A DNA stretch of 64,000 nt from an uncultured Spirochaetaceae bacterium (GTDB lineage Bacteria > Spirochaetota > Spirochaetia > Sphaerochaetales > Sphaerochaetaceae), in NCBI GenBank assembly GCA_944390725.1, contig CALXQU010000012.1, positions 1-64,000 on the forward strand, written 5' to 3'. Shown piece after piece: positions 26,135-34,155 of this stretch (positions are counted from its first letter, which is position 1; every line of letters begins with the position of its first letter). A program made the translations under genes and the position numbers. Under the pieces are notes generated by a model. It made no database searches and was not told the origin of the DNA. It saw nothing but the letters and a program-made list of their open reading frames with translations.

Positions 26135-27492
26135 CAGTTTTCCTCTCCTGTGGTCATGTACTTGGTCTGAAGGCTCTCGATGCTGATGCCCAGCATGTAT
26201 GAGAGATCGTAGGAGGCGACAAGCTGGTCAAGCTGCGCCGAAAGGAGCGATAGCTCCGCCGAAAGGAGGCTGTTGCGCCTCGTATTGAGGTCAGAAGCGG
26301 TGATGAGGCCAGCGGAGAATGACTCCTGGGCAAGCTCGTAGCTGCGTTTCGCCGTCTCGAACCTGGCTGTCTCCATCGATATCGTCTTCTGTGACTGCTC
26401 AATCGTCATCACCGACTGCCTGATGCCCTCAAGGAGCGTATCCTGCGCACTCTGCAGCGCAAGCGAGGCAAGGCTTACCGCATCGCCGGCATCCTTGCGC
26501 AGCATGTCGGCTTCGCTGCCCGGTATCATCGAGCTGATGGGAAGCGTAAGGGTGACGCCGCCTGTCAGGGCATGCGTCTGATGGCTGTAGTCCCATACCC
26601 CGCCGGCTCCTGTGCTGCCGGCATAGTTATAGTTGACGTTTACCGCGAGGACAGGCACGAATGATGCGACATTGGCCGTATCGAGGCCGTTCTGCGCATT
26701 CAGCAGGTCATTGCGTGCCGTGCGGATATCGAGGGAGCCCTCAGCATATTCATCGAAGAGATCTTCCGGGGAAGGGAGGTCAAGCATGACCGTGCCCGGC
26801 ATCGGCTCGGTGGTGAAGTCATCCTTGAGGCCTGTCGCGTTCATGAATGCCGACTTCGTCAGCGCGTTGGCATCGCTGAGGGTCTGCACCTGGATCTCCG
26901 CCTGCTGGATCATCAGCTCGGCATCGCGCAGCGTGAGCTCATCGGCAAGCCCTGCCTCATACATCTCCTTTGCAGAATCATAGCTGACCATCGCATTCTC
27001 AAGGCTGAGGCGCGCGCTCTGCTCCGAGGCATCGCCTGCCGCTATGCTCCAGTATGCATCGACTATGGAGCTCTCCATATCGCGATGGGCGGAGGCGTAA
27101 TCGAGGGTTGCGCCTTCCTTGGCGATCCTCCTCCCTGCCCCATCTGTTATCATCGTGCCGTCGAATGTGAAAGATGCGGCCACGCCTGCGGAGACATTCA
27201 GTCCCGTGAACATCGTGGATTCAACCGCTGCCTCACCCAGTACATGCCCGGGGAATACAGCTCCTGTCGACAGTCCGGCAGTCAGGGCAAGATCCGGCAT
27301 GAAAGTGGTCATCACCGCATCCTGATTCCTCACCGTCTGGTCAAGCTTTATCCTCGCCTGCTGCAGGCCTATGCTGTTGGCCTCAGCTGATGCCAGCGCC
27401 TCGTCCAGCGTGACGACCGGTAGGTCATCCGCGGCGGCAGCCGGCGCAAGGAAGAATGCCAGCGACAGCAGAAACGCAAGAACATTCCTCAT
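26134..27492 (-). CDS. TolC-family outer membrane efflux channel
   Basis: A 452-residue outer-membrane channel beginning at the ATG at 27492 (MRNVLAFLLSLAFF), which has AGGAG upstream; the longer frame to 27642 crosses the promoter and was rejected. Signal peptide about 1-20. Two repeats of a coiled-coil-rich half follow, each with the pattern typical of TolC/OEP (LDEALASAEANSIGLQQAR and, in the second half, ARNDLLNAQNGLDTA). First gene of the three-gene efflux operon, so the order is tolC, adaptor, pump. Confidence 0.9.
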   Translation of the reverse strand: MRNVLAFLLSLAFFLAPAAAADDLPVVTLDEALASAEANSIGLQQARIKLDQTVRNQDAVMTTFMPDLALTAGLSTGAVFPGHVLGEAAVESTMFTGLNVSAGVAASFTFDGTMITDGAGRRIAKEGATLDYASAHRDMESSIVDAYWSIAAGDASEQSARLSLENAMVSYDSAKEMYEAGLADELTLRDAELMIQQAEIQVQTLSDANALTKSAFMNATGLKDDFTTEPMPGTVMLDLPSPEDLFDEYAEGSLDIRTARNDLLNAQNGLDTANVASFVPVLAVNVNYNYAGSTGAGGVWDYSHQTHALTGGVTLTLPISSMIPGSEADMLRKDAGDAVSLASLALQSAQDTLLEGIRQSVMTIEQSQKTISMETARFETAKRSYELAQESFSAGLITASDLNTRRNSLLSAELSLLSAQLDQLVASYDLSYMLGISIESLQTKYMTTGEEN

Positions 27493-27543
27493 ATCTATCG
27501 TTCTCCTAAAAACGGATTTTCTATTCCGATTGTACGTTACCAA

Positions 27544-27588
27544 ACCAATGTGTAAAACGAATATCCCCATTGGTGAAGTTATTGTCAA
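27544..27588 (-). promoter_or_regulatory. Promoter of the efflux operon with an inverted repeat around the -10 box
   Basis: On the minus strand TTGACA (27588-27583), a 17-base spacer and GATATT (27565-27560) form a plausible sigma-70 promoter about 70 bases before the tolC start. The arms ACCAATG (27544-27550) and CATTGGT (27568-27574) bracket the -10 box, as expected for a repressor operator. No TetR- or MarR-type gene is adjacent. Confidence 0.55.
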
Positions 27589-27676
27589 GAAGTGTGAAGC
27601 CTTCTTCATATTGCAGAGACGCGGTTGGCACGTAATCTTCACATGGAATACATAATCGGGGGAAGGAAAAGGAAAA

Positions 27677-27706
27677 CGGGGCCTCCCGCAAATGGAAGAA
27701 GCCCCG
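27677..27706 (-). terminator. Intrinsic terminator after gnd
   Basis: The minus strand reads CGGGGC, an 18-base loop region with some additional pairing, GCCCCG, then TTTTCCTTTTCC. This stem with a T-rich tail 26 bases beyond the gnd stop fits a Rho-independent terminator. Confidence 0.75.
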
Positions 27707-27731
27707 ATCGGAATGAGCTGCAGCCGGCTTC

Positions 27732-29189
27732 CTATACAGAATATGTCGAAGCCGCGGTCGTGCCGCCCTCCCCTGTCCAGTTGGAGTGGAAGAAGCGGCC
27801 CCTCTCGCAGTCCAGGCGCTCATAGGTATGGGCGCCGAAGTAGTCCCTCTGGGCCTGTATCAGGTTCGCGGGAAGCGTCCTGGAGGTATACCCGTCGAAA
27901 TAGCTCAGCGCCGCAGAGAACGCCGGAGCGGGGATGCCATGCAATGCAGCTGCGGAGACCACCCTGCGCCATGATGGGATGAGCGTGGCCATCACCGAGC
28001 GGAAATACGGGTCGAGAAGCAGGTTCTCCAGCTGCGGGTCGCGGTCATACGCCTCCTTGATCCTGCCGAGGAATGTCGACCTGATTATGCAGCCGCCCCG
28101 CCACATCAGCGCGATGCCGCCGTAGTTGAGGTTCCAGCCATACGTGGTATCGGCAGCCCTCATCAGGGCATATCCCTGGCCGTATGAGATGATCTTGGAG
28201 GCAAGGAGCGCCTTCCTGATATCCTCTATCATGCCAGCCTTATCGCCGGTGTATGGCGCCCTTCCGACCCCATAGGCCTCGGCGGCCCTGACGCGCTCTT
28301 CCTTCATCGATGAAAGGCAGCGCGCGAATACGGCTTCCGCGATCAGCGTAAGGGGGACGCCTTCCTCGAGCGCGGCCTCGCCCGTCCACTTGCCGGTACC
28401 CTTCTGTCCGGCCGAATCGAGGATCTTGTCCACCAACGGCAGGCCATCATCATCCTTCTTGCGGAGGATATCGCTCGTTATGCCGATAAGGTAGCTGTCG
28501 AGCTCGGTCCTGTTCCATGCCTCGAAGATATCGCCCATCTCATCGCAGCCCAGCCCCAGGAGGTTCCTCATGAGGTGGTAGGACTCGCTGATAAGCTGCA
28601 TATCGCCATACTCGATGCCGTTGTGGACCATCTTGACGAAGTGCCCGGCGCCGCCTGTACCGACCCAGTCGCAGCAGGGAGTGCCGTCCTCGACCTTGGC
28701 GGCTACCGCCTGGAAGATCGGCTTCACGAACGGCCATGCGGCCGCAGAGCCGCCAGGCATCATGCTAGGCCCCTTGAGCGCTCCCTCCTCGCCTCCGGAG
28801 ATTCCGGTACCGATGAAGAGAAGCCCCTTGCTCTCCACATACTCCGTGCGCCTGATTGTATCCTTATAATAGCTGTTGCCGCTGTCGATGATTATATCGC
28901 CAGGCTCCAGGACCTCCAGGAGCTTCCCTATATAATCATCGACCGGAGCCCCGGCCTTCACCAGGAGGATGACCTTCCTGGGCCGCTCAAGCGAGTCGGC
29001 AAGCTCCTTAAGGCTGTGCACACCTATGATATTCCGGCCCTTGGCACGGCCCTCGATGAACCTGTCGACCTTCTCCAGCGTCCTGTTGTAGACAGCCACG
29101 CTGAATCCCTTCGACTCCATGTTGATCACGAGATTCTCGCCCATTACGGCAAGACCGATTAAACCTACATCCTTCTTTGCTGTATCCAT
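27732..29189 (-). CDS. gnd: 6-phosphogluconate dehydrogenase (decarboxylating)
   Basis: A 485-residue oxidoreductase of the oxidative pentose-phosphate pathway, converting 6-phosphogluconate to ribulose 5-phosphate and CO2 with NADP or NAD. The N-terminal Rossmann fold has GLAVMGENLVINMESKGF. The catalytic region includes GISGGEEGALKGPSMMPGG and VKMVHNGIEYGDMQL (Lys and His-Asn). The C-terminal tail is of the long dimeric form (about 470-485 residues). Start ATG at 29189. It follows the Fbp/Afu-type transporter operon on the same strand at a 148-base distance containing two hairpins, so it may be read separately. Confidence 0.96.
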   Translation of the reverse strand: MDTAKKDVGLIGLAVMGENLVINMESKGFSVAVYNRTLEKVDRFIEGRAKGRNIIGVHSLKELADSLERPRKVILLVKAGAPVDDYIGKLLEVLEPGDIIIDSGNSYYKDTIRRTEYVESKGLLFIGTGISGGEEGALKGPSMMPGGSAAAWPFVKPIFQAVAAKVEDGTPCCDWVGTGGAGHFVKMVHNGIEYGDMQLISESYHLMRNLLGLGCDEMGDIFEAWNRTELDSYLIGITSDILRKKDDDGLPLVDKILDSAGQKGTGKWTGEAALEEGVPLTLIAEAVFARCLSSMKEERVRAAEAYGVGRAPYTGDKAGMIEDIRKALLASKIISYGQGYALMRAADTTYGWNLNYGGIALMWRGGCIIRSTFLGRIKEAYDRDPQLENLLLDPYFRSVMATLIPSWRRVVSAAALHGIPAPAFSAALSYFDGYTSRTLPANLIQAQRDYFGAHTYERLDCERGRFFHSNWTGEGGTTAASTYSV

Positions 29190-29263
29190 GACAAAATCCA
29201 GTTCTTTGCTGCAGCAGGCACCGGGCCATCATGCCCAGATGATGACCGCTGCCCATATATCGG

Positions 29264-29323
29264 CCTCCGGTATCCTCAGATACGGAGCATGGATCCCTGG
29301 CTGCGGGGAACCTGCAGCCGGGG
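29264..29323 (-). terminator. Two hairpins between the importer operon and gnd
   Basis: 29264-29287 forms a 9-bp stem with one bulge (CTCC-GTATC type) and a CTCA loop. 29295-29323 forms a 10-bp stem (CCCTGGCTGC / GCAGCCGGGG, one G-T pair). They lie 15 bases beyond the binding-protein stop. Neither has a strong U-tract on the minus strand, so termination may be partial. Confidence 0.5.
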
Positions 29324-29337
29324 AATACCATCGATGC

Positions 29338-30375
29338 TTACATGTAGATGCTTGCGTAGAGAGCGTTCCACTTCTCGAGGATCGCGTCCTTCTTCTCGGT
29401 GAGCTCCGCGACAGGCCTGCTGACCCACTTTATCTCGCTTGTCTTCCCAAGCTGGAATGAATCAGGCTCAGATACAAGCGAGTTGGTGAAGCGGACGCCG
29501 CCATACATCGAGTACATGAGCTCAGTCCCTTCCTTGGATGTCATGGCCTCGACGAATGCCTTCGCGGCTTCAGGATGCTTGCAGTTGGCGATGATGGCGA
29601 AGCAGGAATCCTTGCCGGACGTGCCGTTCTCCGGATAGCGCATCTCATAGTCAGGCGCGCCAAGCATGGTAACGGCGCCATTGTCGTACGTAAGGCCTAC
29701 GACATACTCGCCGTTCGCCACGTCCTTGAAGCACTTGGAGGAGGATGAGCCTACGACCATGCCGTTCTTCATGAGCCCTTCGATGATCGCCCAGGCCTCA
29801 TCGGTATCGACGCCATAGACGGAGAAGATATTGCAGAGGTTGTTCCATGCAGCCGATGAGCTGTTGGGATCGGAGAAGATGATCCTGCCCTTGAGCTTCG
29901 GGTCAAGCAGGTCCTCGTATGAGCGGATATCGAGGCCGAGCTCCTTCTCAAGCCTCGTGTTGACGGCGAAGCATACCGTCGACATGCCGTATACGCTGTA
30001 GTAGCCGTTAGTGGCAGGGGCTATCTGCTCATCATTGTGCGTGGATGTATACTCCATGAAGTATGACTCGTACGTATCGCCATCTGTCGAGGAAAGCCCT
30101 CCGAGCATGATGTCAGCGACGGGGTCATCCTTCTCGGCCTGGAGACGCGCGAACAGCTCTCCGAAGCTTCCGTTGACGATCTCGATCTCCACATCCGGGT
30201 AGAGCGCCTGGAAAGGAGCCGTCATGGCCGCGATTTCAGCTTCCGTGTTGGAAGTGTAGATCACGAGGCTGTCGCCGATTCCGGATGCGGATGCGGAAGC
30301 CTCCTTGGATCCCGATGCGAACACGCCTGAAAGCGAAATGAGCACGACAAGAAGCGTGACGATGAATTTTCTCAT
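29338..30375 (-). CDS. ABC transporter substrate-binding protein, FbpA/AfuA-like
   Basis: A 345-residue periplasmic binding protein of the iron(III)/thiamine/2-aminoethylphosphonate/hexose-phosphate group. A signal peptide ends near VFASGSKE, with no lipobox Cys. The mature start SLVIYTSNTEAEIAAMTAPF is characteristic of the family. The Tyr pair used by FbpA to hold ferric iron is not evident, so a sugar phosphate or other anionic ligand is as likely as iron. It is the third gene of its operon, after the ATPase and permease, which is an unusual order. Start ATG at 30375 with GGAGG upstream. Confidence 0.88.
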   Translation of the reverse strand: MRKFIVTLLVVLISLSGVFASGSKEASASASGIGDSLVIYTSNTEAEIAAMTAPFQALYPDVEIEIVNGSFGELFARLQAEKDDPVADIMLGGLSSTDGDTYESYFMEYTSTHNDEQIAPATNGYYSVYGMSTVCFAVNTRLEKELGLDIRSYEDLLDPKLKGRIIFSDPNSSSAAWNNLCNIFSVYGVDTDEAWAIIEGLMKNGMVVGSSSSKCFKDVANGEYVVGLTYDNGAVTMLGAPDYEMRYPENGTSGKDSCFAIIANCKHPEAAKAFVEAMTSKEGTELMYSMYGGVRFTNSLVSEPDSFQLGKTSEIKWVSRPVAELTEKKDAILEKWNALYASIYM

Positions 30376-30405
30376 ATAACCTCCAATTTTTCTCTATATC
30401 GGTTC

Positions 30406-30422
30406 CTCTGACTTCATCAGAG
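30406..30422 (-). terminator. Small hairpin overlapping the permease stop
   Basis: A perfect 6-bp stem (CTCTGA / TCAGAG) with a 5-base loop, spanning the permease stop codon and preceding the binding-protein gene. It is too short to be a convincing terminator but may set relative expression of permease and binding protein. Confidence 0.35.
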
Positions 30423-32081
30423 CCTGATATCCTCGGACTTGCTGATCTTCAGATAGATAAGCAGCGATATAATCGTCATCACGGTGAGGATGGCGGCGAA
30501 AGCGGCTGCCATGCCCTCGTTGCCGCGGGTTATGGCGACGTACGCGGAAATCGTCATCGTTATGCTGCGGTTGTTGTAGAGGATGATCGCGCTCGATACC
30601 TCCGTGAGTATCGCAACCCAGCTGAGGATCGCGCCGGAGAGGATGCCGCTGCTCATCATCGGCACCGTTATCCTAGTAAGCGTCTTGAGCTTCGATGCGC
30701 CGAGGCTTATCGAGGCCTCCTCTATGCTCATCGGTATCTGCGAAAGCGTGGCGGTAGCCGACCGTATCGTATATGGCAGCCTCCTGATTATGACGGCCAG
30801 GAGCATGATCGTGAACGTGCCCGTGAGCTTGAACGGCTTGTGGCCGAAAGCCGTGAGGAGGGCGATGCCTATGACGACTCCCGGCATGATGTACGGGATC
30901 ATCGAGAAGGTATCGATCGTGTCATTGAGCACGTTCTTCCTGCGCACGGTAAGATACGAGATCATGATCGCTATGACGATGATGAACAGCAGTGCCAGCA
31001 GGCCGAGCTTGACGGTGTTGCCCATCGACCTCATCAGCAGCCTGCTCATCGCCGCCCGGTAGCTGCAGAGCGAATAGCCATCCACGAAGATCGTGCCCGC
31101 GGCATTCGTGTTCCTGAAGGAAAGGTAGATTATGAATACCTGCGGCATGAATGCTATTATGCAGACGAGGTAGCAGTAGGCATGCATCAGGAAGCCGCCG
31201 ATGCCCTTCGCTTCCTTCTTCTCCACAGGATGGAGGGAGTTGAGGGAGAAGCTGAATTTCCTGGTGGCCCACTTCTGCGCCAGGAAGACAAGCGCCGTGA
31301 CGGCTATGGCGATGACGGAGATTGCGGAGGCGAAGCCGTAGTCCGCGCCGTTCTCATTGACGAACTCACGGTATATGAGCACGGGGAACGTCATGTATCC
31401 CTCGCCGATGACGACAGGGGTGCCGAAGTCTGCGAAGGCCCTCATGAAGACGAGCAGCGACGCAGCCAGGACAGTGGGCATCACCAGGGCGAGCACGACG
31501 GTGAAGAGCCTCTTGAGCCCTGTGCAGCCCAGGTTGGCCGAGGCCTCCATCAGCGAGTTGTCTATGTTCCTGAAGGCTCCGTTCATATAGATGAACACGA
31601 GCGGGAAGAACTTAAGCGTCTGCACGAGCAGGATGCCGCCGAAGCCATAGATGTTGCCGATATCGATGCCGAACGAACTGCGGAAGAACGTGGTGATGAC
31701 ACCGCTCCTGCCGAGGAGGAGTATCCAGGAATAGGCACCCAGGAACGGCGCGCTCATGCAGCAGAGGATGCTGATCGTGAAGACTAGCTTGGACAGCCTC
31801 AGCCGGTAGAACGAGTAGAAGTACGACATCGGGATGCCGACAAGGAGCGAGCATGCAGTCACCGCCAGGGTGACCTTGAGGCTGTTCGATATCGTGTTCG
31901 TGTAGTACTTCTGGCTGAAGAACTTGCGGAACTGCGCAAGCGTGAAGCCTCCGTCCTCCGCGATTACCGACTGCTTCATGATCTGGAAGAGCGGGAATAT
32001 CAGGAAGACGAGGAACAGCAGGAAGAGGACGGCAGAGACTGCAATCCACATATCGGGTCTTCTCTTCTCTTTCATGCTCAT
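30417..32081 (-). CDS. ABC transporter permease with two fused channel domains, FbpB/AfuB-like
   Basis: A 554-residue permease with about 12 helices, made of two binding-protein-dependent transport domains in one chain (about 60-270 and 345-545), as in FbpB, SfuB and AfuB. Each half has an EAA-like loop (SLMEASANLGCTGLKRLFTVVL and SIEEASISLGASKLKTLTRITV). It overlaps the ATPase gene by four bases and is followed by the binding protein. A single fused permease pairs with an ATPase homodimer. Confidence 0.93.
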   Translation of the reverse strand: MSMKEKRRPDMWIAVSAVLFLLFLVFLIFPLFQIMKQSVIAEDGGFTLAQFRKFFSQKYYTNTISNSLKVTLAVTACSLLVGIPMSYFYSFYRLRLSKLVFTISILCCMSAPFLGAYSWILLLGRSGVITTFFRSSFGIDIGNIYGFGGILLVQTLKFFPLVFIYMNGAFRNIDNSLMEASANLGCTGLKRLFTVVLALVMPTVLAASLLVFMRAFADFGTPVVIGEGYMTFPVLIYREFVNENGADYGFASAISVIAIAVTALVFLAQKWATRKFSFSLNSLHPVEKKEAKGIGGFLMHAYCYLVCIIAFMPQVFIIYLSFRNTNAAGTIFVDGYSLCSYRAAMSRLLMRSMGNTVKLGLLALLFIIVIAIMISYLTVRRKNVLNDTIDTFSMIPYIMPGVVIGIALLTAFGHKPFKLTGTFTIMLLAVIIRRLPYTIRSATATLSQIPMSIEEASISLGASKLKTLTRITVPMMSSGILSGAILSWVAILTEVSSAIILYNNRSITMTISAYVAITRGNEGMAAAFAAILTVMTIISLLIYLKISKSEDIRL

Positions 32082-33199
32082 GCCTCCATCGCGTTGTCGT
32101 TCACTACTCCTGCAAGCAGATTGGCAGAACCATCCTCGGAGAAGATATTCACCTTCTCGGTATTCACCGTCAGGCGGATCCTGGTACCAGGCTCGATTAT
32201 CGAATCTATCGACGACTCCTGGATTATCTCCGCCTCCTCGCCCGTGGAAAGCGTCACGAAGTAATGGGTATTCAGCCCGAGGAACACCGAATCGCGGATC
32301 GTAGCGGAAATGCCGTCCCCGCCATCATCGACCTTCAGCCTGAACTCCTCAGGACGCACCGAGATCACGATATCCCTGTCCGAGGCATAGCCCGACAGCA
32401 CTCCGCGGATCTCCGCCCTGTATCCGTCATGCGTCTCGATGAACGTGCGCCCCGACTCTGCCAGGAGCCTGCCTTTGAGGACATTGGTACGGCCGATGAA
32501 TGTCGCGACGAAGAGGTTCGCAGGACGCTGGTAGATGTTCTTAGGCGTGCCGATATGCTGTATGACGCCATCATTCATGACCGCAATCCTGTCGGAGACG
32601 GCCATGGCCTCCTCCTGGTCATGCGTGACGTATACGGTCGTGATGCCAACCTTGTTCTGTATCTCCTTGATCACCGAGCGCATCTCCACCCTCAGCTTGG
32701 CATCGAGATTGGATAGCGGCTCGTCCATGAGGAGCACATCGGGCGTGATGGCCAGTGCCCTGGCCAGGGCGACGCGCTGCTGCTGTCCGCCGGAGAGCCT
32801 GTCAGGGAGGCGGTCGGCGTACTCATCGACATGCATGAGGTGCATGAACTTCTCAGCCTGCGCCCTCACCTCCTCCTTCGGGAGCTTGCGGTTCCTGAGG
32901 CCGAACTCTATGTTCTTCCTCACGGTCAGGTTCGGGAATATGGCATAGTTCTGGAAGACCATGCCTATATTCCTCTTCGCCGGGTCCATGTCGTTGATGC
33001 GCGTGTCGTTGAAGAAGAAATCACCACCCTCGATGCTGTTGAAGCCGGCAATCATCCTCAGGAGGGTCGTCTTGCCGCAGCCTGAGGGGCCGAGAAGGGT
33101 GAAGAACTCGCCTTCCCTGACGAAAAGGCTGAGGTCGTGGATGACTGTGCTGTTGCCGTATCTCTTGACTGCGTGCTGGATGCTGATGTTCTTTCTCAT
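32078..33199 (-). CDS. ABC transporter ATPase, PotA/FbpC-like
   Basis: A 373-residue ATPase starting at the ATG at 33199 (MRKNISIQHAV) with AGAGG upstream. Walker A GPSGCGKT, signature LSGGQQQRVALARAL and Walker B VLLMDEPLSNLDAKLR are all intact. The C-terminal third (about 240-373) is a TOBE-type regulatory domain, as in FbpC and PotA. First gene of the importer operon, behind a recognisable promoter at 33220-33247. Confidence 0.93.
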   Translation of the reverse strand: MRKNISIQHAVKRYGNSTVIHDLSLFVREGEFFTLLGPSGCGKTTLLRMIAGFNSIEGGDFFFNDTRINDMDPAKRNIGMVFQNYAIFPNLTVRKNIEFGLRNRKLPKEEVRAQAEKFMHLMHVDEYADRLPDRLSGGQQQRVALARALAITPDVLLMDEPLSNLDAKLRVEMRSVIKEIQNKVGITTVYVTHDQEEAMAVSDRIAVMNDGVIQHIGTPKNIYQRPANLFVATFIGRTNVLKGRLLAESGRTFIETHDGYRAEIRGVLSGYASDRDIVISVRPEEFRLKVDDGGDGISATIRDSVFLGLNTHYFVTLSTGEEAEIIQESSIDSIIEPGTRIRLTVNTEKVNIFSEDGSANLLAGVVNDNAMEA

Positions 33200-33219
33200 G
33201 TATCTGGCCTCTTGCAACT

Positions 33220-33261
33220 AGATTACATCGAGAACATCATTTGTCAAACTTTTGTTACAAA
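33220..33261 (-). promoter_or_regulatory. Promoter and palindromic operator of the Fbp/Afu-type importer
   Basis: The minus strand has TTGACA (33247-33242), a 16-base spacer and TAATCT (33225-33220), just ahead of the ATPase gene. Directly upstream of the -35 box lies the palindrome TTTGTTACAAA (33251-33261). The DeoR-family gene immediately upstream is the obvious candidate regulator. The binding assignment is an inference from position. Confidence 0.6.
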
Positions 33262-33290
33262 TTTTATCTAGAATGTTCCAGATTTGATAA

Positions 33291-34061
33291 TCACTCAGGC
33301 TTTTCCACCATCACGACCTCTACATTCATATGCTGGAATGCCTCCAGATAGGCACCAGGGATCCCATCATCCGTGATGATTATGTCGATATCCGAAAGCT
33401 TCCCGACCACGGCAGGCTTCGCCTTCCCGAACTTCGAGCTGTCGGCAAGGAGGATCACCTTCTTGGAATGCCTCATGAGCTTATTGCAGAGCGATGCCGT
33501 CTGGTGGTAGAAGTTCGTCAGCCCGAAATCGAAGGAAATCCCGGCAACACCGATGAAGGCTATGTCCGCGCAGTACTTCTCCACCTCGGCCTCGGTGCCG
33601 GCACCGAGGAAGGCATGGTTCTCCCTCTTGAGCTCGCCGCCGAGCGAATAGACGGTTATGTCATCGTATTTCTCGAGCTCATTCACGACAGGGATGGAGC
33701 ATGTTATGACGGAAAGGCGGCTCTTGCCCTCCAGGTACCTGGAGACGCTCAGGACGGTGGTCCCGAGGTCCAGGAATATGGTATCGCCATCATGGATGAA
33801 CTCCACGGCCCTGCGCGCGATCAGGCCCTTGGTGATGCTGTTTATCGCGGCACGCGGGAAGTACGGCTTATTCAGCTCCTCCTCATTGAGGACCGCGCCG
33901 CCATACACGCGCTTGATGTACTTCTTCTCCTCGAGCTCGGCGAGGTCGCGCCGTATCGTCATCACCGAGACATCGAAAAGCTCGGTAAGGTCGGTGATCT
34001 GCACGCTCCTGTTCCTTGACACCAGCTCGAGTATCCTCTTCTTCCTTTCTGCGTTGGTCAT
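33291..34061 (-). CDS. DeoR/GlpR-family transcriptional regulator
   Basis: A 256-residue regulator with an N-terminal DeoR helix-turn-helix (NRSVQITDLTELFDVSVMTI, about 15-34) and a C-terminal sugar-phosphate-binding domain with the family motifs DGDTIFLDLGTT and LADSSKFGK. Proteins of this family usually repress sugar-use genes and are relieved by a phosphorylated intermediate. It lies between the GH43 operon upstream and the Fbp/Afu-type importer downstream, and is 91 bases from the importer ATPase start; either could be its target. Start ATG at 34061. Confidence 0.93.
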   Translation of the reverse strand: MTNAERKKRILELVSRNRSVQITDLTELFDVSVMTIRRDLAELEEKKYIKRVYGGAVLNEEELNKPYFPRAAINSITKGLIARRAVEFIHDGDTIFLDLGTTVLSVSRYLEGKSRLSVITCSIPVVNELEKYDDITVYSLGGELKRENHAFLGAGTEAEVEKYCADIAFIGVAGISFDFGLTNFYHQTASLCNKLMRHSKKVILLADSSKFGKAKPAVVGKLSDIDIIITDDGIPGAYLEAFQHMNVEVVMVEKPE

Positions 34062-34130
34062 GTGCTCCCCTCAGGCCATGGCATATCCTGGCCACATGGA
34101 AATGATAGCATATGATACGGCAGAAGAAGA

Positions 34131-34148
34131 GGCTGCCCGTCGGCAGCC
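34131..34148 (-). terminator. Terminator after the GH43 gene
   Basis: A 7-bp perfect stem (GGCTGCC / GGCAGCC) with a CGTC loop. It is followed on the minus strand by CTCTTCTTCT, a pyrimidine-rich tail. It sits eight bases beyond the GH43 stop, so it probably ends the sugar importer/GH43 transcript. Confidence 0.65.
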
Positions 34149-34155
34149 CCATGAT

